Made by a program: the position numbers and the translations under genes. This document shows positions 8,246-17,675 of a DNA stretch of 64,000 nt, one piece after another. The stretch is from Verrucomicrobium spinosum DSM 4136 = JCM 18804 (GTDB lineage: Bacteria; Verrucomicrobiota; Verrucomicrobiia; Verrucomicrobiales; Verrucomicrobiaceae). A model generated the notes under the pieces. That model had not been told where the DNA came from, did no database searches, and was given only the letters and a program-made list of their open reading frames with translations. The DNA lies in NCBI RefSeq assembly GCF_000172155.1, contig NZ_ABIZ01000001.1, positions 1,798,001 through 1,862,000 on the forward strand. The letters run 5' to 3'. Every line of letters starts with the position of its first letter. Positions within the stretch are counted from its first letter, which is position 1.

Positions 8246-9265
8246 CTAGGCACCAAGCACTAAAACAACCATCGGCAACGCCACAGCGACATCCGCCAGG
8301 ACATGGCTCAGTTCGGGGGAAAACTTTCTAGCCAGGTAGTGCACGACGCCCAGAAGGGCGAGGCTGGAGAGGACGGCCAGAATGTAGGGCAGCATGCCCT
8401 GGGGAGCGTCGCGGGAGACGCCGAGAGCGAGGGCGACGAAGAACCCCACGAGCAAGGCGGGATAGAGTTGCACCATCACAGGCCAGGTGTGGGTGATCGC
8501 GTTTTTGTCCCCCAGGCGGTCGGGTTCTTTCTCGTAGGAGGCGATGGCCACGCAGTTCAGCATGCAGAGCAGCCCGAGCAGCAGCGTCTCCATGGAGAGC
8601 GGGCCGGCCAGACGGTCCAGACTGTAGAAGTGGACGCTAAGTGACACCCCCAGCGCAAAGAGGTAGCCGCAGATGGCCTCCTTGGGCAGGAGCCGCAGTC
8701 CTTGGTTCGAGCGACCTACCACGGTGAGCACCGCCAGCCCCACCAGCAGAACGGTGAAGAAGAAGCGAAACAAGGGAGGGATCGGCAGCGTCCATAGGAA
8801 GAAGCTGCCCACCGCACTGGCGACGAGATTCCCCAACAGATAGATCGTGGAGTGCCCGCGTGCCGCATAGTGCAGCAGATACATACCCACAATGAAGGCC
8901 AGGCCCACCCCGCGCCACAAGATGCCCTCCGGCACTGCGGTGAGTGCCGTCCAGCCCAGCGCGGCCGTGGCGGCGGGGATCACCCCCACCAGAAAGAGCA
9001 CCCGGTGCCGACGGTAGAAGGCGTGCCGCACCGTGGTCACCGATTGCGCGGCGTTGGAGAAGCTGTCCAGCACCCGGTCCAGCATGTAGATGATCCACAC
9101 TGCCAGCCCCAGGGCCCAGTAGCAGCCCTCAGGCAGGATGAGCCGGCACACCCGTGCCAGAGCTGCCTGCCACAGCACCGCCACCAGAGGAGCGTCCAGG
9201 CTCAGGACATTGAGCCACAACCACCAGGGGATGCGGGGAGAGGTCGAAGAAGGCGGCTGCGGCAT
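8246..9265 (-). CDS. Polytopic membrane protein, UbiA-prenyltransferase-like
   Basis: About eight to nine predicted membrane helices. Two Asp-containing loops sit where UbiA-superfamily enzymes carry their Mg/diphosphate motifs: IYMLDRVLDS in the first third and YEKEPDRLGDKNA in the second third. The first motif is shortened compared with the canonical NDxxDxxxD. A role in prenyl transfer is therefore only inferred; it could be a non-enzymatic relative. The ATG at 9265 is preferred over an upstream GTG at 9337 because the extra 24 residues are polar and unlike a family N-terminus. The gene stands alone and its 3' end abuts a GCACTAGGCACCAAGCACTA word. Confidence 0.6.
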   Translation of the reverse strand: MPQPPSSTSPRIPWWLWLNVLSLDAPLVAVLWQAALARVCRLILPEGCYWALGLAVWIIYMLDRVLDSFSNAAQSVTTVRHAFYRRHRVLFLVGVIPAATAALGWTALTAVPEGILWRGVGLAFIVGMYLLHYAARGHSTIYLLGNLVASAVGSFFLWTLPIPPLFRFFFTVLLVGLAVLTVVGRSNQGLRLLPKEAICGYLFALGVSLSVHFYSLDRLAGPLSMETLLLGLLCMLNCVAIASYEKEPDRLGDKNAITHTWPVMVQLYPALLVGFFVALALGVSRDAPQGMLPYILAVLSSLALLGVVHYLARKFSPELSHVLADVAVALPMVVLVLGA

Positions 9266-9495
9266 CGGGGAATCTGCCCTACCTAAGACGGCACCCCCCC
9301 TTCCTGTCCAGCGCTTTGCGTTATTGGACGCCACCACTCAGCGGTGGTTATCCGATGTTGCCGTGTGGGGTACGGATTCACGCTAGATTGTTTGACCTGG
9401 GCACGGTCGTTGCTTAAATCGCGCGCGAATTTGAATCCCCGGATCTGCTCATCAGATGTTCTGATCTGTCCGCACGTGCCTCTTCAGAGCCAACA

Positions 9496-10107
9496 ATGAT
9501 GAAGTATCTCACCCTGATCCGTCACGCCAAGTCAAGTTGGGATCAAGCCGGTCTCGCCGATCACGACCGCCCGCTGAATGAGCGGGGGGTGCGCAATGCT
9601 CCCGTGGTGGCGCGGTTTCTGGCGCGCACGTATCTGGGTGCCAACGGCATCCCGGCGATCATCCCGCAGCCGGATCGTCTGGTGAGCAGCACCGCCTTGC
9701 GGGCCCGGTCCACGGCCGAGCTAATGCTGACGGACTTGGGAGTGGATGCAGGCCGCCTACTGCTGGACGGCCGGGTGTACCATGCCGAGCCCCGGGCGCT
9801 GCTCCAGGTGGTGCGCGAGTTCGACGACGCCTGGAATCACGTCATCATGTTCGGGCACAATCCAGGCATGAGCGACTTTGCCGACCAGCTTCTACGGCGT
9901 CGGGCCATTGATGAGATGCCGACCTGCGCCGCCGCCGTGATCGAGCTGCCCTGGGAGACCTGGGGGGCTGCCACGTGGAATCAGGCCCGCCTCATCGGCT
10001 ACGTCACCCCCAAGCTCATCGAGAAGCGCTTTCCGGATGGCCATGAGCCCCGCCCGATGGAGCCACCGCCGGATTTTCGCGTCAACGATCCCCGGGAGGG
10101 CTTGTAA
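9496..10107 (+). CDS. sixA: SixA-type histidine phosphatase
   Basis: A 203-residue phosphoglycerate-mutase-fold protein. The RHAKSSW catalytic signature places the nucleophilic His at residue 10, the second catalytic His is in the GHNPGM motif, and the SSTALRARSTAE segment supplies the conserved Arg. SixA proteins dephosphorylate phosphohistidine residues of signalling or phosphotransfer proteins; the actual target here is unknown. A C-terminal tail of about 35 residues rich in Pro and Arg extends past the core. The 158 bp upstream contain no gene. Confidence 0.88.
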   Translation: MMKYLTLIRHAKSSWDQAGLADHDRPLNERGVRNAPVVARFLARTYLGANGIPAIIPQPDRLVSSTALRARSTAELMLTDLGVDAGRLLLDGRVYHAEPRALLQVVREFDDAWNHVIMFGHNPGMSDFADQLLRRRAIDEMPTCAAAVIELPWETWGAATWNQARLIGYVTPKLIEKRFPDGHEPRPMEPPPDFRVNDPREGL

Positions 10108-10397
10108 CCAGTGCGTCGGTGCGTCAGGGGGCAGTGCCTCAAGGTATTGGGGCTGAAACTGTAAGGAGTAGAGGCTTCAACCTGAGGGAGTTGGTTCTCG
10201 GCGCGATTCGGTCGCGCGACTCCCGATGCCTGGAACTCAGGATCATGTCTGGTGTCTGGTGTCTGGTGTCTTAAAGTCGTCTGTCTCCGGCGAAGCCGGG
10301 TGCAATTTCGTTTGACGCTTGCGCCAATGGGACTAAGTTCCATGCTCGTTTTCCAGAAATCCGTAATCCCCGCAATCCCAAACCAAGTCAGAGTCCC
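10108..10397. repeat. Intergenic spacer with gene-end tandem words
   Basis: No gene is seen. Just after the sixA stop lies a GTGCGTCAGG/CAGTGCCTCAAGG word (about 10110-10155) that is also found at 41291-41322 and, inverted, at 41612-41645. At about 10246-10271 the word GTCTGGT is repeated three to four times. The promoter of rpsU must lie in the final 100 bp. Confidence 0.5.
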
Positions 10398-10646
10398 ATG
10401 CCAGAAATTCAGGTCAAAAAAGGTGAACCCGTTGATCGCGCCCTGAAGCGCCTCAAGACCAAGCTCGAATCTGAAGGGATTCTGGACGAAGTGCGCCGCC
10501 TTCGTGCTTTCGAAACGCCGAAGGAAAAGACCCGCCGCAAAGCTCGCGCCGCCGCGAAGCGTGGCAAGATCCGTTTCCGCTTCTCCATGCACAAGCCTGC
10601 TGACAAGGCCGCTGCTGCTGCTGAAGCTTCTGCTCCTGCTGCCTAA
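10398..10646 (+). CDS. rpsU: 30S ribosomal protein S21
   Basis: An 82-residue basic protein beginning with the S21 signature: short strand PEIQVKKGEP, then a helix DRALKRLKTKLESEGIL, then an Arg/Lys-rich stretch KEKTRRKARAAAKR. It joins the small subunit platform near the 3' end of 16S rRNA and affects initiation. The Ala-rich C-terminal tail after about residue 65 extends beyond the common S21 core. The gene is monocistronic and followed by a clear intrinsic terminator. Confidence 0.95.
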   Translation: MPEIQVKKGEPVDRALKRLKTKLESEGILDEVRRLRAFETPKEKTRRKARAAAKRGKIRFRFSMHKPADKAAAAAEASAPAA

Positions 10647-10736
10647 GGAATCTCCGGATTCGTTTCGAATTCTCCGATTCCCAGTGACTGGCCCTGTGCT
10701 GTCCTGGGGGGGGAGTTCTGAAACTCTTTGATTTCA

Positions 10737-10770
10737 AGACCTCTCTGCCCTGTGCGGAGGGGTCTTTTTT
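10737..10770 (+). terminator. Rho-independent terminator of rpsU
   Basis: A stem of AAGACCTCTC pairing with GGAGGGGTCTT across a short loop is followed directly by a run of T. It lies about 90 bp after the rpsU stop codon. Confidence 0.85.
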
Positions 10771-10848
10771 GTGGGTCGATAAATGGGGGGGGGTAGGCGG
10801 CGCGTGCGAGATGGGTGTGGATCGACTCGTAACGACCTTTCGTCCGCC

Positions 10849-11406
10849 ATGTCACACTCTGATGCCGTGATCTCCGCAGCCACATTCACCTCACAAACAG
10901 CCGACGCGTCCTTCCGGCTCCGTTCCGCCGTTTGCGGGGATGAAGCCGCAGTGCAGGCTCTCGTGTTTGGCGTCCTGCGATCTTACGGGCTGAGTCCTGA
11001 TCCTGAACTGACGGATGCGGACCTGGCCGATCTTGAAGCTGCGTATGCCCTCCAAGGGGGCAGGTTTACCGTGTTGGAAGCTGCCTTCGGAGGGGCAGGT
11101 CAGAACGGCTGGCAGATCATTGGCACTGTCGGCTTGCTGCCTCTGCCCGGGCACCCGGCTGTGGGTGAACTACGCAAGATGTATCTGCATCCTGATTGGC
11201 GGGGGCGTGGACTGGGGAAAAGGCTGCTGGAGCGGGCGCTGGCAGATGCGCCGGAGCTTGGGTTTCAGGAAATCGTTTTGGAGACCGCCTCCGTCCTGGC
11301 TGAGGCGGTGGCCCTGTACCGGCGCTACGGCTTTGAGCCCCTTGATGTCTTGCCTGGCCATGCCCCGGCGGCGCGATGTGACATGGTGTTGGGGAGGAAG
11401 GTCTAG
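10849..11406 (+). CDS. GNAT family N-acetyltransferase
   Basis: A 185-residue acetyl-CoA-dependent acyltransferase. The acetyl-CoA pyrophosphate-binding motif is visible as MYLHPDWRGRGLGKRLL, followed by the ALYRRYGFEPLD motif near the C-terminus. The substrate cannot be told from sequence. The ATG at 10849 is selected because the preceding in-frame sequence is Arg/Gly-rich and lies right after the rpsU terminator. Confidence 0.85.
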   Translation: MSHSDAVISAATFTSQTADASFRLRSAVCGDEAAVQALVFGVLRSYGLSPDPELTDADLADLEAAYALQGGRFTVLEAAFGGAGQNGWQIIGTVGLLPLPGHPAVGELRKMYLHPDWRGRGLGKRLLERALADAPELGFQEIVLETASVLAEAVALYRRYGFEPLDVLPGHAPAARCDMVLGRKV

Positions 11407-11469
11407 GGCGGGGTCCGGTGACCTTGTTTCCTTTACCCCATGGCGGGACCGGAGCGGGTTGGAGTAGCG

Positions 11470-12530
11470 GTCTCAAGCCTGCCCTGGGGCAACGTCCAAG
11501 GAATAGATGACTCCTTGAACCTTGAGAGCTGAAGATCCGGCCTCATCAAATCTGCCCACGACGAGCCTCCCTGAATGGCCCCGGGCCTACAGCCCTCAAC
11601 ATCTAAAACCAATGCCCACCTTGGGCGTTGCCCAAGGCTGCCATCACTCCGGGCTTTCAGCCCTCAGCCCCTGCGTTGCAGAGAGATCATCGGCCTCACC
11701 AGCTTTTCCCTGATGATTGGTCCCGCATGCGGGACAATGCATCAGGAAAACGCATCGTCTTGCTGTTTTGCCTTGGCGCGCCTCGGAGCCGCGATGGTGC
11801 AACCGCCACGACTGTAACTGGTGAGCGCCTTTCAGAAGGGCCGAAGGTCCGGGTTCATACCAGCCTGGGCAACGCCCCAGGGATAGATGGCCAAACTACC
11901 CATGAGGGCTGTAGGCCCGGTGTCATCAAGTCTGCCTATGACGAGCATCCACGAATGACGTCGGCCTACAGCCCTCAACCTCTAAAACGAGCGCCTACCT
12001 TGGCGTTGCCCAAGGCTGCAATGATGGCGGACCTTCGGCCCTCAATACTTTCACAAAAGGGAGATGCTCGACCTCTCCACTTTTCCCTGATGGCATTGGC
12101 CTTTAGGCGGCTCAGTCGCCGGAGGAAAAACGCCCTTCCACGAACAGCGCACACACGGCCCCATTACAACCTCCGCCTTAAGGCCAATGACATCAGGGAA
12201 ACGGAGAGTCCTGCCGCTGAGTCCTGGAGTCCCTGAATCGCGATGTTGTCTCCTCGTTCTGTAGGAGGCAGCCATGCCACTTCAGGAGCGCCGAAGGTCC
12301 GGCCTCATCAAATCTGCCCACGACGAGCCTCCCTGAATGGCCCCGGGCTTTCCCTTCAGCCCGAACGCTGCAGGGAGATCATCGGCCTCACCAGCTTTCC
12401 CCCGATGGCCTTGGCCCAAAAAGCGGCCCTCCAACCCTGTGGCGGGGCATGAGGAGTAGTCCGACGGTCCCCGTCGGTTGCGGGAGCGAAGAGTGAAGCG
12501 CAATTCAAGCGCTGATTGTTCTCGCCCCTT
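11470..12530. repeat. Mosaic hairpin repeat block (copy 2)
   Basis: About 1 kb without a credible gene, built of the same hairpin modules as the block at 1.7-2.3 kb. The portion about 11738-12113 is nearly identical to about 20262-20638, including a stretch TTTGCCTTGGCGCGCCTCGG and the following modules. Open frames crossing it have no recognisable protein features. Confidence 0.8.
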
Positions 12531-12633
12531 GCGGTGTCAGTCGGCTCAAGTCACAGCGCACCCATCGGGTTCAAGCCCCTCACCATGGCCCCCCCCGAGC
12601 CCACTGAATTACTGGGTTACCGAATTACCGAAT

Positions 12634-13668
12634 TCACCGGCTTTCCGGCGCAGGGGCGGGCTTGCTGGAGGCCATGTCTTGTGGGGGCACGCGGAAGAGC
12701 TTGCCGGTGTATGGGCATTTCACTTCCATGCCTACAGGCAGGCCGGTCACATCCACGAGCTGGTGGGCGGCGGCGTAGGGGCTGTTCACATAGCCCGGGC
12801 GGCCTTGAATGGGGCTGCCATAGGGAATCTCAGGCGCTGATGCGGGGGCGGCTGTCGCTGATGCCGGTGCTGGTGAAGTCGGGCTGGCCGGCGCAGAGGG
12901 ATTGGCTGGCCCGCCTGCGGTGGATTGAGGAGAGGGGCCCTTGTTCGTGCTGGTGCCAGAAGCCTGGTTCGAGGCGGAAACGGAGTTCGAGGAAGGACCG
13001 CTGGCGGGGCCGGCCATGTCCTTCAGCGGGAGAGGGGCGGGTTTGGCGTCTTCTGTTTTGGCAGGGCTGGGCTTTGGGCGTGCCAGCGGGGGCTCTGGAG
13101 TCGCGGGAGCATTGCGGGTGCGATCCACCAGTTCCGTTTCCGGGGTGGCCTTGGGCTCGATACCAGCACCGGCGGGGATGATGAAGGGTTTGTTCGTGTA
13201 CGGGCAGACCATGGTGCTGCCCGGAGTGCTGCGCTTCACATCGATGAGCCGCGGCGGATTGGTATAGGGGGAGCGCACATAACCCGGCAGCCCCGGCACC
13301 GCATGAGCGGTCAAAATGCCTTCGGGCGGAGCTGTGAGGGTGTTGGCGGACCCACGGCCTTCCGGCCGTGTGGTGCTTGTCTTCTGGGAGTTCGCCGCCG
13401 CTTCCGGCGTCTGGGCCATGAGCGGGCGCGGTTGGGAAGGCGTGTTGACGATCGGCTTGGACGCCGGGCCCAGGGGTTTCACCGGCCCGGGTGCATCCAG
13501 CGGACGACGCGGAGTGCGCATTTCATACGAGATATAGGCGAACAGACCGTCGTGGCGGATCTTCTGCCACGCCTGCTTGGGCGGCAGCGCGCAGGAGGAG
13601 AGGGTCAACAGGGCGGTGATGGCGCACCCGACTGGGGCCATGTTGCGAAGGCGGTGGGCGCTGCTCAT
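12634..13668 (-). CDS. Lipoprotein with a duplicated short module
   Basis: The N-terminus has a lipoprotein signal: basic start, hydrophobic stretch, then LTLSSC with the lipobox Cys near residue 27, so it is probably anchored to a membrane. A long Pro/Ala/Ser/Thr-rich linker joins two copies of a module of about 40 residues. The first (near residues 125-165) runs GLPGYVRSPYTNPPRLIDV to CPYTNKPFIIP. The second, close to the C-terminus, runs GRPGYVNSPYAAAHQLVDV to CPYTGKLFRVP. The Gly-Tyr-Val-x-Ser-Pro-Tyr and Cys-Pro-Tyr-Thr anchors are kept in both. I know no function for this module; the low-complexity linker suggests a surface or periplasmic scaffold. Confidence 0.75.
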   Translation of the reverse strand: MSSAHRLRNMAPVGCAITALLTLSSCALPPKQAWQKIRHDGLFAYISYEMRTPRRPLDAPGPVKPLGPASKPIVNTPSQPRPLMAQTPEAAANSQKTSTTRPEGRGSANTLTAPPEGILTAHAVPGLPGYVRSPYTNPPRLIDVKRSTPGSTMVCPYTNKPFIIPAGAGIEPKATPETELVDRTRNAPATPEPPLARPKPSPAKTEDAKPAPLPLKDMAGPASGPSSNSVSASNQASGTSTNKGPSPQSTAGGPANPSAPASPTSPAPASATAAPASAPEIPYGSPIQGRPGYVNSPYAAAHQLVDVTGLPVGMEVKCPYTGKLFRVPPQDMASSKPAPAPESR

Positions 13669-13798
13669 GATGACGCGATTGACTCGATGGCGGTGCTAGG
13701 CAACTGATTGTAAAAACCCGGCACCCTATTTGCAAGCCCGGCAGTTGAGAGTAATTCAAGTTTTTTTTAAAAATTGCAGTGAGCGGGTCTTTTTGTGG

Positions 13799-14239
13799 AT
13801 GAAATGGCAAATCATATCAGTGGGCAAGCCAGCTCTTCCCTGGGCCAGGGCGGGTGTGGAAGAATATTCCAAGCGTTTACGGCGCATGGCGCAGGTGGAC
13901 ATGGTCACGCTCAAGGAGGGGACGCCGGAACAGGTGGGGGATCGTGCGCTGGAAGCGGCCAAGGACAGCTGGTGCATCGTGCTGGATGAAAAAGGTCGTC
14001 ATCTCACGAGCATGGAGCTCGCCAAGTGGATCGAGAAACAGGAGCTCTCCGGCAGGAAGCGGGTGTCCTTTCTCATCGGGGGGGCGGACGGACATGCGCC
14101 CAAGGTCAAGGCGGCTGCCAATGAGCTGTGGTGCCTCTCTGCCATGACCCTGCAACACGAAGTAGCACTCGTCTTGCTTTTGGAACAAATTTATCGTGGT
14201 TATTCGATCCTCAGGGGGGATCCTTATCACCGGGAATGA
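13799..14239 (+). CDS. rlmH: 23S rRNA (pseudouridine1915-N3)-methyltransferase RlmH
   Basis: A 146-residue SPOUT-class methyltransferase that methylates pseudouridine 1915 in helix 69 of 23S rRNA. The start MKWQIISVGK is typical, LDEKGRHLTSMELA is the family's central motif, FLIGGADGH is the SAM-binding knot segment, and the ending EQIYRGYSILRGDPYHRE is the canonical RlmH C-terminus. Length equals the usual family size when the ATG at 13799 is used. An upstream in-frame extension would cross an AT-rich T-tract region and is not credible. Confidence 0.96.
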   Translation: MKWQIISVGKPALPWARAGVEEYSKRLRRMAQVDMVTLKEGTPEQVGDRALEAAKDSWCIVLDEKGRHLTSMELAKWIEKQELSGRKRVSFLIGGADGHAPKVKAAANELWCLSAMTLQHEVALVLLLEQIYRGYSILRGDPYHRE

Positions 14240-14344
14240 AGCGGTGGATTTTTAAAATTTTCTCACGGTCTGGCCAATTAGATCTTGCTTGAGAAGGTTC
14301 GCAAAATTACTATCCGGGGCTGAACTTTCAGGTGGCGTTAATTT

Positions 14345-17300
14345 ATGGGGAATCCGCAAGCATCCATTCTTCGGCAGGTGATCGAAGGTCACTCTCAGCT
14401 CACGTCGGATGCCCCAGAATCATTCCGCGAGGCCGCTCCGGGGGCGGAGGCCAGCCCCTCTGCCGCTGTGAGTGCCGCGTCTGGATCGGCAACACCTCCC
14501 GCGGGCAAGGCCCCGGCTGTGCATGCGGGGCACATGAAGCTCCTTTTTGAAAATGCGCCGGTGGCCATGGCGATGTTTGATCAGCAGATGCGCTATCTCC
14601 TGGCCAACCGCCGCTGGCTGGAGGACTTCAAGCTTACTCAGGTGGATGTGGTGGGGAGGAGCCAGTATGAGTTGTTTCCCGCGCTTCATGCGGGCTGGCG
14701 TCACGTGTATGAGCGGGCTCTGGGCGGGCAGGTGGTGCGCAGTGACCGGGACGCGATGACCCAGGACGGCCGCCCCGTGGTGTACCGCTGGGAGGTGCGG
14801 CCCTGGCGGCACATCGACACCAGCATTGGCGGTGTGATGATCAGCTGTGAGCATCTCTACGCCAGCCCTGGCGGTGGCGAGAGGAGCACCCAGGAGGATG
14901 CCGCGCGTGTTGACTCCTCAGACCCAGGGGCCGCGCTCTGGCAGGCCAGTCTGCCGCTCATGGCCCTGGACGCCGAGGGGCGCATCCTGCGCATGAGCCG
15001 AGGTATTTCCAGCCAGCTGCTCTCTGAGGGCGTCGTGGCCGGGCGGACTCCCATGTGGGAGGCCTTTGGCGAAAAGATGGAGCGCGGGCCGCTGCAGCAG
15101 CATGTGCTGGCCACCATCAGATCTGTGCTGGAGGGCGATCATCCGCACGCGGTGATCAATGTCTATGGCGATGCTCCCGGCGCGCCGCAGAACGACGATG
15201 CGCCGCCGGATCGGTGGCTGGTGTCCCGTGCCCCGGGCGGTCCCCTCGGCATGGAGGGGGATGCTGTGCTGGCCGTCGGGCTGGCTGGTCTGTCGGGCCT
15301 GGAGCCCCGTGGGTTGCAATCCTCTGTTGTGCCGCCTCCCGCCTCCGTGATCTTTGGCGAGACCAAGTTGCCTCCCCGTCCTGCGGCGGTGGTGCCAGCC
15401 GTGGCTCCCGCTCCGCCTGCGCCCACCCCACCGCCGCAGAGCCAGGTGGTGGCTGCGGTGGATGAGGCCGTGCAACGCCGCCTCGCGGAGGAAGTGGCCC
15501 GCATGCGCATGGCCCTGAAAGAGGCTACCGATTCCGAAGGCGTGTCCCGCCAGCGCGAGGCCCGCCTGCGTGCCGTGCTGGAACTCGCCCCGTGCGGTCT
15601 TCTCGTGCTCGACGAGCGCGCCCGTCCCCTCTACTGCAACGCCCATCTTCACCTGCTGCTGGGCCGCCCCCTGGCGGACGGTCGCACCATGGAGGAGTGG
15701 CTGGCTGAGGCCTGCCGGGATGAGGCCCACCGTGAGCAGGTGCTGCGACAGTGGCGCGAGGGCATCTGGCGCAAGCAGCTCACGCTCGCCATGGCTCTGG
15801 TCAGTGCCGAGGGCGTGGTCAAGGACATCGAGATCCGGCCCGTTTCCCTGCCGGGCGGTGGGTTGCTGGCCATGCTACAGGATGTGACGGATACCCGGAG
15901 GAGTGAGGAAATGCTGCGCTCCACGGAGGCCAAGTTCCGCACGCTCGTGCACGAAAATCCCCTGCCGGTACTGCTGGCGGACCGCTTGGGTGCGGTGTTC
16001 GATGCCAACCCTGCTGTGGAGTCTCTGCTGGGCTACACCCGTGCGGAGCTGCGGCGCATGCGGCTGGATCGCTGGCTGGATTCCGAAAGCCTCACCCGTC
16101 GCGCCTCCACCCTGCGGGATCTGCTGGAGCGCGGGGAGCGCTCTGCCTGGACCACGGTCACCGTGGTGCCGCGGGAGGGGGATGCTCAGAAGGTGGACCT
16201 GCGTCTCGCCATTGTGCCGGATGCGCTCGGCCAGCCTCTTTTCACCATCCATTTCTTCCAGCCCAAAGTGGAGCCGCCCGCCGCGCTGGACCCGGTCCCT
16301 GCCATGGACTGGACGCACCCGCTTTTCATCAACGCCCTGTCGGCTCCTGCCGCCCCCGGTGTCCAGCCAGAGTACGCCCCGGCCCCGCCCGCTCCGGTGG
16401 AGTATCGCCCGCTGGTGCTGCTTACCACAGACCTGCATGGGCGTATCTCGGACTGGAGCCCAGAGGCTGTGGAACAGTTCGGATTCGAGGAGACGGAAAT
16501 CACCGGGCGAGGCCTGCACTGCCTCTTCCGCCCCTCAGACGCCACCGGTTTCTATGGCGAACTCGCTGGCCTGCCCAGTGATCCTGATGGGGAAGGGCAC
16601 CTCTGGGCCTTCTACCATCGCGACCGTGGCCGCCAGGAAGGAGTGTTCAAGATCCAGAAGCATCCGGAGGACGGTGACCTTGCCGTCTCTCTCCTGAAGG
16701 ACCTGCCTGTTCCTGCGCCAGGGGTGGCCAGTGCCGCCGGGCTCTTCACGGCTCATCCCGGGCATGCCGGTGCCTTGGGGGATGGCAGCATCACCACGAC
16801 GGCATCCCCCGGAGACCGTGTTCATGGGCAGGCGGGGACTGCCGGCGTGGCCATTCCCAAGGTCCGCATCCCCGCCTCGGCCTTTACCCCGCGGGCGGAA
16901 TCGCCGCCGGAACCTCCTGCACCTCCCGCCGCTCCGGCGAAGCCCAATGCAGCGGAGTTGAAGCGGGAACGCATCATCCTTGGGGAATCCTACCGGCGGG
17001 TGAAAAACCACCTGCAGATCATCACCTCCATGCTCAACCTCCAGTTGAGCACCTTGCGCAATGAAGAAGCCCGCGTTGCCCTGCGCTCCAGTCAGAACCG
17101 CGTGCGCTCTCTTGCCGCCCTGCACCAGCACCTCTATGCCCTGGCCAGTGGTGAATCCAGCGGCTTCCACGCTTTTGCGGAGGGGCTCATCTCCCACCTC
17201 CGGGACTGTTACGAGGTGACGGTGGAGCAGGTGCGGCTGAATTTGCGCGTGCAGGATGAGCTCCTGCCGGAAGACTGGCTCATGCCTCTGGCCCTCTCAC

Positions 17301-17587
17301 TTAATGAGATGGTCTCCAACGCCTTCCAGCATGCCTATGGCGATGGACGGAGCGGACAGATGACGGTCGAGCTCTACTGGGATGAGCAAAAGGCTCATCT
17401 TCTGGTGAAAGACGACGGGGCCGGTATGTCGCCTGACTTTGACGATCATCGTGGCAATGGGTTGGGTATGAAGATCTTGCGCGTCTTTGCCGGCCAGCTC
17501 GGCGGCGAGGTGAAGGTGCAGGGACAACCGGGTGAGGGGGTTAGTTTTCACTTGGAGTTTCCGGTGTCAGACGCGCGCGGTTCCTAG
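14345..17587 (+). CDS. Multi-PAS sensor histidine kinase (HisKA_2 type)
   Basis: A 1080-residue cytosolic kinase with no predicted membrane segment. After a disordered Ala/Ser-rich start come about five PAS-like domains (roughly residues 60-165, 195-310, 410-520, 525-640 and 690-800), with a Pro-rich linker near 340-370. The dimerisation domain is HisKA_2 (ESYRRVKNHLQIITSMLNLQ) with the phospho-accepting His at residue 889. A HATPase_c domain follows with N-box NEMVSNAFQHAYGD, G1 box DDGAGM and G2 box GNGLGM. There is no receiver domain, so phosphate must pass to another protein. The next gene is a hybrid kinase only 88 bp downstream on the same strand, so the two may form one pathway. Confidence 0.88.
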   Translation: MGNPQASILRQVIEGHSQLTSDAPESFREAAPGAEASPSAAVSAASGSATPPAGKAPAVHAGHMKLLFENAPVAMAMFDQQMRYLLANRRWLEDFKLTQVDVVGRSQYELFPALHAGWRHVYERALGGQVVRSDRDAMTQDGRPVVYRWEVRPWRHIDTSIGGVMISCEHLYASPGGGERSTQEDAARVDSSDPGAALWQASLPLMALDAEGRILRMSRGISSQLLSEGVVAGRTPMWEAFGEKMERGPLQQHVLATIRSVLEGDHPHAVINVYGDAPGAPQNDDAPPDRWLVSRAPGGPLGMEGDAVLAVGLAGLSGLEPRGLQSSVVPPPASVIFGETKLPPRPAAVVPAVAPAPPAPTPPPQSQVVAAVDEAVQRRLAEEVARMRMALKEATDSEGVSRQREARLRAVLELAPCGLLVLDERARPLYCNAHLHLLLGRPLADGRTMEEWLAEACRDEAHREQVLRQWREGIWRKQLTLAMALVSAEGVVKDIEIRPVSLPGGGLLAMLQDVTDTRRSEEMLRSTEAKFRTLVHENPLPVLLADRLGAVFDANPAVESLLGYTRAELRRMRLDRWLDSESLTRRASTLRDLLERGERSAWTTVTVVPREGDAQKVDLRLAIVPDALGQPLFTIHFFQPKVEPPAALDPVPAMDWTHPLFINALSAPAAPGVQPEYAPAPPAPVEYRPLVLLTTDLHGRISDWSPEAVEQFGFEETEITGRGLHCLFRPSDATGFYGELAGLPSDPDGEGHLWAFYHRDRGRQEGVFKIQKHPEDGDLAVSLLKDLPVPAPGVASAAGLFTAHPGHAGALGDGSITTTASPGDRVHGQAGTAGVAIPKVRIPASAFTPRAESPPEPPAPPAAPAKPNAAELKRERIILGESYRRVKNHLQIITSMLNLQLSTLRNEEARVALRSSQNRVRSLAALHQHLYALASGESSGFHAFAEGLISHLRDCYEVTVEQVRLNLRVQDELLPEDWLMPLALSLNEMVSNAFQHAYGDGRSGQMTVELYWDEQKAHLLVKDDGAGMSPDFDDHRGNGLGMKILRVFAGQLGGEVKVQGQPGEGVSFHLEFPVSDARGS

Positions 17588-17675
17588 TGCCAAGCGGCAC
17601 GGAAGTGCTCAGGGGGGTGCGTTTTCAGTTGCAACAGGGGACAAATTACAGTGATATTAACTATCGCTGGAAACT

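Noticed and set aside
11628-12236. 202-codon frame in the second repeat block
   Set aside because: It reads through hairpin modules and the same peptide pieces recur at other repeat blocks, which marks it as translated repeat.
12478-13181. Long plus-strand frames opposite the lipoprotein gene
   Set aside because: They are antisense to a protein with a clear lipobox and duplicated module, are Arg/Gly/Ser-rich, and have no recognisable domain.
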